From Candidatus Moranbacteria bacterium RIFCSPHIGHO2_02_FULL_40_12b (GTDB lineage Bacteria; Patescibacteriota; Minisyncoccia; Moranbacterales; 2-12-FULL-40-10): DNA of 8,772 bases. Below the pieces are notes generated by a model. It was not told the DNA's origin, did not search any database, and saw only the letters and a list, made by a program, of their open reading frames with translations. Location of the stretch: NCBI GenBank assembly GCA_001784725.1, contig MFRX01000013.1, positions 1-8,772 on the forward strand, in the 5' to 3' direction. A program made the position numbers and the translations under genes. Numbering within the stretch: position 1 is the stretch's first letter; every line of letters begins with the position of its first letter. Shown in pieces: positions 1-5,353 of this stretch.

Positions 1-33
1 TTAAAAAATTAGATTTATTTAAAAATTACAAAA

Positions 34-480
34 TTAAAAATTTTTAAGCGCTCTTTTTATTTTCCTGCCCGCTTCTTTTTTGGCAATATTTTCCCGCTTG
101 TCGTACTGCTTTTTTCCGCGGGCGATCGCGAATTCCAGTTTCACGAGTCGTTTCCTAGTATACATTCTAATCGGCACTAATGTCAAGCCCTTTGCCTTTA
201 GTTTTCCAATCAAGTGGCGGATTTCCGCTTTTTTGAGAAGTAGTTTTCTGGAGCGCCGGGAATCATAGCCGGGTACAATGCCGGCATGGCGGTAAGGCGG
301 AACATCAGCGTTAATAAGGAAAAGTTCGCCGTTTTTGAGCGTAACAAAACTTCCCTTGAGGCTCACGTGCCCGGTTTTTGCCGATTTCACTTCCTGGCCG
401 AACAAAACCAATCCGGCCTCGTAGCGGTCCAGGATTTCATAATCAAAAAACGCTTTTTTATTGCTGGCTAATTCGACCAT
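34..480 (-). CDS. smpB: SsrA-binding protein SmpB
   Basis: SmpB binds tmRNA and delivers it to ribosomes stalled on broken mRNAs (trans-translation). The 148-residue product has the usual family length and motifs in order: N7-K8 at the N-terminus, GQEVKS (28-33), KGSFV (42-46), RKLLL (78-82), GLTLVPI (98-104), then the basic tail signature ARGKKQYDKRE (120-130) and a lysine-rich C-terminal helix that in the family enters the decoding channel. The usual HDP before the RKLLL stretch is YDS here, a mild variation. The ATG start places N7-K8 as in other SmpB proteins. The gene is divergent from secG, and no tmRNA gene is visible in the window. Identification is firm. Confidence 0.97.
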   Translation of the reverse strand: MVELASNKKAFFDYEILDRYEAGLVLFGQEVKSAKTGHVSLKGSFVTLKNGELFLINADVPPYRHAGIVPGYDSRRSRKLLLKKAEIRHLIGKLKAKGLTLVPIRMYTRKRLVKLEFAIARGKKQYDKRENIAKKEAGRKIKRALKNF

Positions 481-486
481 AATATA

Positions 487-515
487 ATTTTAATCTTTTA
501 GCGGTAATGACACAA
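487..515 (-). promoter_or_regulatory. possible smpB promoter
   Basis: On the minus strand, TTGTGT (510-515) and TAAAAT (487-492) are 17 nt apart. The -10 matches consensus at 5 of 6 positions and the -35 at only 3. Transcription would start almost at the ATG (480), giving a nearly leaderless mRNA, which fits the lack of a Shine-Dalgarno site. Weak evidence in AT-rich DNA. Confidence 0.28.
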
Positions 516-517
516 GT

Positions 518-546
518 TTGACTTTTTTCCGGCAATCGGCTAACAT
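518..546 (+). promoter_or_regulatory. possible promoter for secG and the solute-binding gene
   Basis: TTGACT (518-523) is followed after 17 nt by TAACAT (541-546), matching sigma-70 consensus at 5/6 and 4/6 positions. It would give a leader of about 165 nt before secG. The rest of the 481-717 interval shows no convincing gene or RNA. Confidence 0.38.
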
Positions 547-717
547 TAGGTATATTGCCAATGAGGCCATCAAAAAAGGCCAAATTCCTTATCCCTTCAC
601 CAAGTACTCTCATTTTTGGTATTTCTTTAGCTTAATTTGCTTCAGTATCTTTGGAAATTGTTTATATTCGCGGCATTTGGTGCGGGGGGTTCAATAACTA
701 TCCAATAAAGATACTTC

Positions 718-939
718 ATGAAATTCGTATCAATTATCCAAGTAATAGTTTCTGTTTTGCTCGTGATATCGATCCTTCTCCAAAACCGCGGATCCGGGCT
801 CTCGGCTGCTTTCGGCGGCGATTTTGGCGGGTACTATACTAAAAGAGGTTTTGAAAAATTTCTCTTTTATTTCTCAATAATCCTTTCCATACTTTTCATC
901 ATCCTGGCAATCATTAATGTTTACCTTGCCAGCCAATAA
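718..939 (+). CDS. secG: preprotein translocase subunit SecG
   Basis: SecG is the small accessory subunit of the SecYEG channel in the cytoplasmic membrane. The 73-residue product has the expected two-helix plan: helix 1 at about residues 4-22, a loop with the family signature LLQNRGSGLSAAFGG (20-34) and YYTKRGFEKFLF (39-50), and helix 2 at about 46-70. The loop with GSGLSAAFGG is the most conserved part of SecG, so the call is strong despite the small size. The ATG has no clear Shine-Dalgarno site. The solute-binding protein gene follows 46 nt downstream on the same strand with no terminator between them, so the two are probably co-transcribed. Confidence 0.93.
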   Translation: MKFVSIIQVIVSVLLVISILLQNRGSGLSAAFGGDFGGYYTKRGFEKFLFYFSIILSILFIILAIINVYLASQ

Positions 940-985
940 TAATACTTTATAAAAACATATTAGCGAAGAAGATAAAATTAATTTT

Positions 986-2737
986 TTGTTTGATAATTCG
1001 GGTAAACCGAAAAGCCAAAACGGCGGAAATGCGAAAAAAAGCAAGTCCTTAGCTTGGATTTTTCCTAAGAATTGGATTCCATTGGCAAAGCTTTTAAAGT
1101 TCAGGGAAAAACTCTACGCGATTACCCTGGCTGCTTTAATGGCGGCCTCCTTTTTTTTCTGGATTGGGAAAATCTATTATTCTTTAACAGTGGCTTTTCC
1201 TAAGGAAGGCGGGAATTACATAGAAGGGGTTATAGGAGACGTAAAAAATATTAATCCGCTGATATCACAGGAACGCGGAGCGGAAGCGGATTTGGTCAAA
1301 TTGTTTTACAGCGGACTTTTTAGGCGCGATAAAGAGGGTAAAATTGTTGAAGACCTGGCCCAAAGTTATGATCTGTCGGAAGATCACGCCGCCTATACTA
1401 TACATCTTAAACGCAACGTAAAATGGCATGACGGCGAGGCCTTTAATTCCAGCGATGTATGTTTTACTTATACCGTATTGCAGGACCGCGCCTATAACAG
1501 CCCTTTAAGATTCAGCTGGCAGGGCGTTGAGGTGAAGTGTCCGGACGATAATACCGTGGTAATCACTTTAAAAAAGCCATATTTTGGTTTCATTAATAAT
1601 TTAGTAACCGGCATAATTCCCAAGCACATCTGGCAGGATGTTCCCCCGGAAAGGTTTGCTTTGAGCGATTATAATCTTCGTCCCGTGGGGACTGGTCCCT
1701 ATAAATTTTTTGATTATCAAAAGGACTCGGGAGGGAGGATTTTAAGCTATGAGCTAAGGTCAGTTCCTGAATATTACTTGGAAAAACCGCTGATTTCAAA
1801 AATTACTTTTAACTTCTATGAAAATTATGATGATATTATCAAGGCCTATAATGGAAAAGAAATTCTGGCTATTGGAAACATTGCACCGGAAGAAATCAAA
1901 AAGATAAAGTCCCTGAAGTCAACCAATATACGCGAAATTTTGGTTCCCCGGTTTTTCTATGTATATTTTAACCAAAATAAAAATATTCCTCTTACTGAAA
2001 AACCGGTAAGAAAAGCGCTGGCGCTGGCAACTGACCGCGGAGAGATGATTAGTAAAGTGCAGGATAACCGCGGAATTTCCGCGTATTCGACTTTTCTTCC
2101 GGGAATGCCCGGTTATAAAGACGATAGCGAGAGGCAAGAATTTAACCTGGAGGAAGCGAAAAAAATTTTGGAGGAGTCCGGTTGGAAGGCGAATGGCGAA
2201 GGAATCAGGGAGAAAAACGGGAAAAAGCTGGAATTTAATCTTTATACCACCGATTGGCCGAAACTCGCCCAGACGGCGGATATTATAAAGAGCCAATGGG
2301 GAAAAATAGAAGTAAAAATAAATGTAAATATTCTTACTGTTTCAGATCTTCAGCAGAATTTTATCAGGCCCCGTGAATATGAAATCCTGCTTCTCGGACA
2401 GGACGTATTGTTTAATTTTGATCCTTTTCCGATTTGGCATTCCAGCCAGAAAAAAGACCCAGGACTTAATATGTCTATGTTTGACAACAAAGACGCGGAT
2501 AAGCTTCTGGAGGAGGCGAGAGAGGACTTAAATGAAACAAGCCGATCGGAAAAATATGAAAAATTTCAAAAAATTATCGCAGATGAAGTTCCCGGCGTAT
2601 TCCTCTATAGCCCCTATTACATATATCCAGTAAGTACCAGGGTCAAGGGGATTGACTTGAAGTCCGCTGATTTTCCTTCTGACAGATTTGCGGATGTTTT
2701 TCGGTGGTATATCAAAACAAGCCGTAAATTAAAATGA
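986..2737 (+). CDS. membrane-anchored solute-binding protein, family 5 (OppA/DppA type)
   Basis: This is an extracytoplasmic binding protein of the peptide/nickel ABC-transporter family (SBP_bac_5). Recognisable pieces of the 583 residues are the family signature NVKWHDGEAFNSSDV (144-158), RPVGTGPYKF (232-241), KPVRKALALATDR (339-351) and EAKKILEESGW (390-400). A positively charged N-terminus of about 43 residues is followed by one hydrophobic helix (about 44-70). No lipobox cysteine follows it, so the protein is probably held by an uncleaved signal anchor rather than a lipid. The start is TTG at 986 with no strong Shine-Dalgarno site; in-frame ATT codons lie upstream and another TTG lies at 1082, so the start is uncertain. 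No permease or ATPase gene is in the window, so the ligand and any transport role are unknown. Confidence 0.88.
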   Translation: MFDNSGKPKSQNGGNAKKSKSLAWIFPKNWIPLAKLLKFREKLYAITLAALMAASFFFWIGKIYYSLTVAFPKEGGNYIEGVIGDVKNINPLISQERGAEADLVKLFYSGLFRRDKEGKIVEDLAQSYDLSEDHAAYTIHLKRNVKWHDGEAFNSSDVCFTYTVLQDRAYNSPLRFSWQGVEVKCPDDNTVVITLKKPYFGFINNLVTGIIPKHIWQDVPPERFALSDYNLRPVGTGPYKFFDYQKDSGGRILSYELRSVPEYYLEKPLISKITFNFYENYDDIIKAYNGKEILAIGNIAPEEIKKIKSLKSTNIREILVPRFFYVYFNQNKNIPLTEKPVRKALALATDRGEMISKVQDNRGISAYSTFLPGMPGYKDDSERQEFNLEEAKKILEESGWKANGEGIREKNGKKLEFNLYTTDWPKLAQTADIIKSQWGKIEVKINVNILTVSDLQQNFIRPREYEILLLGQDVLFNFDPFPIWHSSQKKDPGLNMSMFDNKDADKLLEEAREDLNETSRSEKYEKFQKIIADEVPGVFLYSPYYIYPVSTRVKGIDLKSADFPSDRFADVFRWYIKTSRKLK

Positions 2738-2744
2738 CACTTGG

Positions 2745-2853
2745 CCCCGCCCCAGTTTCAAATGAAACCAGTATCCGGCAAAGGATTATTTCGCGGACAC
2801 GCCTTCGGCTGAAATCGAAAGAATTATAAGCGTTACTAAAAACTGGAGCGGGG
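2745..2853. repeat. long inverted repeat abutting a promoter
   Basis: CCCCGCCCCAGTTT (2745-2758) is complementary at 13 of 14 positions to AAACTGGAGCGGGG (2840-2853), with 81 nt between the arms. The left arm also overlaps a short perfect hairpin GTTTC-AAAT-GAAAC (2755-2768). The right arm ends exactly where the -35 box begins. The arms are far more GC-rich than the surroundings. It could be a structured RNA, a terminator-like structure after the solute-binding gene, or a decayed small mobile element; the sequence does not decide. Confidence 0.7.
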
Positions 2854-2882
2854 TTGACAGGAATAAATAATCGTGCTACAAT
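2854..2882 (+). promoter_or_regulatory. strong sigma-70 promoter, extended -10
   Basis: TTGACA (2854-2859, perfect consensus) is followed by a 17-nt spacer and TACAAT (2877-2882, 5/6). A TG dinucleotide one base upstream of the -10 (2874-2875) makes it an extended -10. The predicted start is near 2890, about 240 nt before the complete tRNA-Leu and 400 nt before rnj. It probably drives the tRNA and perhaps rnj. Confidence 0.8.
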
Positions 2883-2996
2883 AAACAGATTTCATTATTT
2901 ACTTGTTTTTTTGGCTAAAAATTCATTTTTTTAGTTAAAAATATTTTAAAACTTTTTCCTTACTAGTGGGACCCGATATTAAAAAAAAGATTTATT

Positions 2997-3016
2997 TGAG
3001 GCAAATCGGCAGACGC
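2997..3016 (+). repeat. degenerate tRNA-Leu D-arm-like segment
   Basis: This segment ends in GGCAGACGC, as in common bacterial tRNA-Leu D-arms, and starts TGAGGC where the complete tRNA has TGGCGG. The match is imperfect and needs a gap, so it may be chance. It is listed because it lies in line with the two clearer fragments downstream. Confidence 0.3.
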
Positions 3017-3031
3017 CCCGCATTAATTTTT

Positions 3032-3054
3032 GGGAATATGGCGGAACTGGCAGA
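3032..3054 (+). repeat. truncated tRNA-Leu 5' segment, first clear copy
   Basis: GGGAATA followed by TGGCGGAACTGGCAGA has the same register as the complete tRNA (GGGTATG followed by TGGCGGAATTGGCATA at 3130-3152). Five of seven acceptor bases and 14 of 16 D-arm bases match. After that the sequence becomes a small palindrome (GGCAGATCTGCC, 3049-3060) and similarity is lost. There is no anticodon arm or T-arm, so it cannot be a functional tRNA. Confidence 0.6.
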
Positions 3055-3066
3055 TCTGCCCGAAAT

Positions 3067-3132
3067 GCCTTACTGGCGGAATTGGCATACGCGCTAGTTT
3101 ACCCCAGCACCATTTTGAAAATTTAGTAAGGG
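3067..3132 (+). repeat. truncated tRNA-Leu-like copy, second
   Basis: Bases 3074-3093 are identical over 20 nt to 3137-3156 of the complete tRNA-Leu, and the next bases (CTAG) still look like a leucine tRNA. A 7-nt segment CCTTACT (3068-3074) is fully complementary to AGTAAGG (3125-3131), resembling an acceptor stem that runs into the first bases of the real tRNA. No proper anticodon stem, long variable arm or T-arm can be drawn, so it is probably a relic. Confidence 0.65.
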
Positions 3133-3213
3133 TATGTGGCGGAATTGGCATACGCGTACGCTTCAGGAGCGTATGAACGCAAGTTCGTGAGAGTTCGAGT
3201 CTCTCCATGCCCA
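3130..3213 (+). tRNA. tRNA-Leu, anticodon CAG
   Basis: A full class II cloverleaf can be drawn. The acceptor stem is GGGTATG/CATGCCC (3130-3136 with 3206-3212, one G-T pair). The D-arm is GCG/CGC. The anticodon arm is TACGC-TTCAGGA-GCGTA with CAG at 3164-3166, reading CUG. A long variable arm GAACG..GTTC follows, then the T-arm GAGAG-TTCGAGT-CTCTC (3189-3205) and discriminator A at 3213. CCA is not encoded (CAA follows). The long variable arm and anticodon agree on leucine. rnj follows 75 nt downstream with no strong terminator, so the two may share the 2854 promoter. Confidence 0.97.
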
Positions 3214-3248
3214 CAAAATTATTCTTCTTTTAATAATTAACAGAAATT

Positions 3249-3273
3249 GGCTTGTGTTTTCAAAATACAAGCC
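3249..3273 (+). promoter_or_regulatory. hairpin in the rnj leader
   Basis: GGCTTGTGTTTT and AAAATACAAGCC form a 12-bp inverted repeat with one G-U pair around a single C (3261); in RNA the loop would be about UUUCAAA or smaller. It ends 14 nt before the rnj ATG (3288) and no T-run follows it, so it is not a classical terminator. It covers a TTG at 3252 that could be read as an alternative start and comes close to the weak GGAA (3274-3277). A role in translational control of rnj is inference. Confidence 0.55.
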
Positions 3274-3287
3274 GGAATCAAAAAATT

Positions 3288-5141
3288 ATGATAAAAAGAA
3301 AAGCAGCTAACATTGACGGAATAATCCGCCATAATTCAGGGAATTACGCGATTCCCAGAAAATTCCGCAGGCCTTTGCGGAGAAGATCATTCCCGAAAAA
3401 TTTGGGAAAAATTGAAATTGTCCGCCAGCCGGAACAAAAGGCGTATTTTGAAACTCCAAAGCGAAAAAAAACGGGAGTCCTGCGCATTATTCCTTTGGGC
3501 GGCATGGAAGAGGTCGGAAGGAATATGACTGTGTTTGAATACGAAAAAGACATAGTTATTTTGGATATGGGCCTTCAATTTCCAGAGGAAGATATGCCCG
3601 GCATTGACTACATTATTCCCAACGCAAGTTACCTTAAAGGAAAAGAAAAAGACATAAAAGGAGTTATTTTCAGCCATGGGCATCTCGACCACATCGGCGC
3701 GGCTCCGATTCTTCTCAAGGAATTAGGATATCCGCCCATAATTGGCCGGGATCTCACCGTCGCTTTAATAAAAAAACGGCTTGAGGATTATGAAAAAGGA
3801 TCAGTAGGGAATCTTAAAACAATTTTGGTCAAATCAACTCAAGACAGGATAAAACTGGGAAAATTTAATATCGGATTTTTTGATATTGAACACTCAATTA
3901 TGGACGCAGTGGGAGTGACAATCAATACTCCTGCCGGGACGGTAATTCATCCCGGGGACTGGACAATGGATAAAGATCCGATTGATCATCAGCCGATTAC
4001 GTACAATCATTTGTCAAAACTTCCAAGACCTACGATTTTGATGCTCGAGAGCTTGGGCGCCACGGAAAAAGGAACTAAAACAGCGTCCGAAAGGGAAATG
4101 TATGAAAATCTTCAGGAAATTATCAGCAAAGCTCCCGGAAAAGTGATTATCGGAACTTTTTCTTCCCAAATCAGAAGGATCGGGCAAATCCTTGAGTATC
4201 TGGAAAAAATAGGAAAAAAAGCCGCTCTTGACGGATACAGCATGAAAATGAACATTGAAATCGCCAAGAAACTGGGATACATAAAGACCCACAAAGAAAC
4301 TCTCATTCCCATAGGCGAGGTTAACAAGTATCCTGACAACAAAATTGTCATCATTTGCACTGGCGCCCAGGGAGAAAAGGAAGCGGTGCTCTCAAGAATG
4401 GTGAATGACAGCCATCGCTACGTAAAAATCAAGAAAGACGATACTGTTATTTTTTCCTCTTCCATTATTCCGGGAAACGAAAGGACCATTCAGCGCCTCA
4501 AGGACAATCTGTACCGCAAGTGCGACAATGTGATTCACAGCGACATAATGGACGTCCACGTGAGCGGCCACTGCAACGCGGAAGATATTAAGGATATTCT
4601 GAAGCAAATTGAACCGGATTATTTTCTTCCGGTTTACGCCAATCATTACTTTCTTAAAGAAGCTGCCAAATTGGCTGTCGGAATCGGTTTTTTCAAAGAA
4701 AGAATATTTGTTTTGGACAATGGTTCAGTAATTGAGTTTGAAGACGGAAAACCGCGGATTCTTCCGAAAAAAATAAAAACCGATTATGTTTTCGTGGACG
4801 GATTGGGAGTGGGAGACATCGGGCAAGTGGTGCTGCGCGACCGGCAGGTTCTTTCGGCGGACGGCATGTTCGTCATTACCGTGCTGATCGACAACAAAAC
4901 CAAGGAAGTCGTCGGAAATCCCCAGGTGACTTCGCGCGGATTCATTTATGTCAAGGAAAACTTCGATTTAGTAAATGAGACGAAAAGAAGAGTGAGAAAA
5001 GTCGTCCGGGAAACGACATCCCAAAGCACGCTGATTGACCGGAAATTTATTGAGGATAATATTCGGGAGACCGTCGGGTCGTTTCTTTTCCAAAAGACGC
5101 AACGCCGTCCCATGGTTCTTCCAGTGGTGATAGAGGTTTAG
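3288..5141 (+). CDS. rnj: ribonuclease J (metallo-beta-lactamase/beta-CASP)
   Basis: RNase J is a cytoplasmic 5'-3' exonuclease and endonuclease in mRNA decay and rRNA maturation. Of 617 residues, about 1-62 are a basic, arginine-rich extension. The metallo-beta-lactamase core carries SHGHLDHIGA (129-138, metal ligands H130, H132, D134, H135), EHS (201-203, H202) and HPGDW (221-225, D224). The beta-CASP part has the motif A acid in MLESLG (E254), TGAQGE (359-364) and SSSIIPGNE (390-398). Motif B is HVSGH (H428). The RNase J C-terminal domain spans about 495-617. The usual PVHGE loop with the motif C histidine is PVYAN here (448-452), so Y450 replaces that histidine. The ATG at 3288 is preferred to the in-frame TTG at 3252, which lies in a hairpin; that choice would add 12 residues. 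Confidence 0.95.
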   Translation: MIKRKAANIDGIIRHNSGNYAIPRKFRRPLRRRSFPKNLGKIEIVRQPEQKAYFETPKRKKTGVLRIIPLGGMEEVGRNMTVFEYEKDIVILDMGLQFPEEDMPGIDYIIPNASYLKGKEKDIKGVIFSHGHLDHIGAAPILLKELGYPPIIGRDLTVALIKKRLEDYEKGSVGNLKTILVKSTQDRIKLGKFNIGFFDIEHSIMDAVGVTINTPAGTVIHPGDWTMDKDPIDHQPITYNHLSKLPRPTILMLESLGATEKGTKTASEREMYENLQEIISKAPGKVIIGTFSSQIRRIGQILEYLEKIGKKAALDGYSMKMNIEIAKKLGYIKTHKETLIPIGEVNKYPDNKIVIICTGAQGEKEAVLSRMVNDSHRYVKIKKDDTVIFSSSIIPGNERTIQRLKDNLYRKCDNVIHSDIMDVHVSGHCNAEDIKDILKQIEPDYFLPVYANHYFLKEAAKLAVGIGFFKERIFVLDNGSVIEFEDGKPRILPKKIKTDYVFVDGLGVGDIGQVVLRDRQVLSADGMFVITVLIDNKTKEVVGNPQVTSRGFIYVKENFDLVNETKRRVRKVVRETTSQSTLIDRKFIEDNIRETVGSFLFQKTQRRPMVLPVVIEV

Positions 5142-5161
5142 AAAATTTGTGCAGAATAACT

Positions 5162-5213
5162 TTTATCAATACTATTTTTTATTGCTATAGCAATAAAAAA
5201 TAGTATTGATAAA
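5162..5213. repeat. 52-nt perfect loopless palindrome
   Basis: Every base from 5162 to 5187 is complementary to its mirror base in 5188-5213, with CTATAG at the centre (5185-5190). It lies 20 nt after the rnj stop. No T-run follows on either strand, so it is not a standard intrinsic terminator, although in RNA it would form a long AU-rich hairpin that could protect or end the rnj transcript. The inner segment TTTATTGC-N4-GCAATAAA (5178-5197) recurs in the palindrome at 8377-8414. Confidence 0.95.
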
Positions 5214-5250
5214 GAGATAAGTTTAACAAAAGTTTTTTGTCCTGTTAATA

Positions 5251-5278
5251 TTGACTTTCGATAAAGTATTAGAATATT
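5251..5278 (+). promoter_or_regulatory. weak promoter candidate for the small gene
   Basis: TTGACT (5251-5256) is followed after 16 nt by AATATT (5273-5278, 4/6). A better -10 sequence, TAGAAT (5270-5275), lies only 13 nt away, too close for normal spacing. A promoter is expected after the 5162 palindrome, but this exact placement is uncertain. Confidence 0.28.
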
Positions 5279-5313
5279 TTAAAAACAGTAAATAACTAAT
5301 TATCATAATGAAA

Positions 5314-5353
5314 GGGAGGCAATATGCAAATAGTGAAATTATTAAGGGACTGA
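5314..5353 (+). CDS. 9-codon mini-ORF with a strong ribosome binding site
   Basis: GGGAGG (5314-5319) is the best Shine-Dalgarno sequence in the window and is 4 nt before ATG at 5324. Nine codons (MQIVKLLRD) follow, then TGA at 5351-5353. The next gene starts with ATG at 5354, directly after the TGA and in the same frame. A weaker AAGGGA (5344-5349) lies inside the mini-ORF. Possibilities are a leader peptide coupled to the next gene by stop-start reinitiation, or a longer gene interrupted by one nonsense codon. The binding site is clear; the peptide's role is not. Confidence 0.5.

Larger units (their letters stand above)
2738..3129. other. gene-free interval of about 390 nt before tRNA-Leu
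   Basis: There is no convincing intact gene here. From left to right it holds a long inverted repeat (2745-2853), a near-consensus promoter (2854-2882), an AT-rich segment with a small CTAAAAA/TTTTTAG hairpin (2915-2934), and two or three truncated tRNA-Leu-like segments (2997-3132). An open stretch of 34 codons without a start (2766-2867, ending TAA at 2868) begins inside the inverted repeat and runs past it into the promoter; I do not recognise it. Confidence 0.6.

Noticed and set aside
464..613. About 50-codon minus-strand open frame upstream of and overlapping the smpB start
   Set aside because: It has no recognisable similarity, no good ribosome binding site, and overlaps smpB out of frame. 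It fits chance in AT-rich DNA.
651..842. 63-residue plus-strand ORF overlapping secG
   Set aside because: It overlaps secG in another frame, while secG has the conserved SecG loop and helices.
3023..3214. 63-residue minus-strand ORF opposite the tRNA region
   Set aside because: It is the antisense of tRNA-Leu and its truncated copies. Its repeated RMPIPP peptides come from the repeated D-arm, a typical spurious translation.
3252..3287. TTG 3252 as the rnj start
   Set aside because: The codon lies in the 5' arm of a hairpin and adds 12 residues with no family similarity. The ATG at 3288 begins a basic tail typical of these proteins.
5351..5353. UGA read as glycine (Gracilibacteria/SR1 code)
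   Set aside because: The solute-binding gene, the mutase and ychF end in TGA at natural family C-termini, so UGA is a stop here. The in-frame TGA at 5351 therefore needs another explanation.
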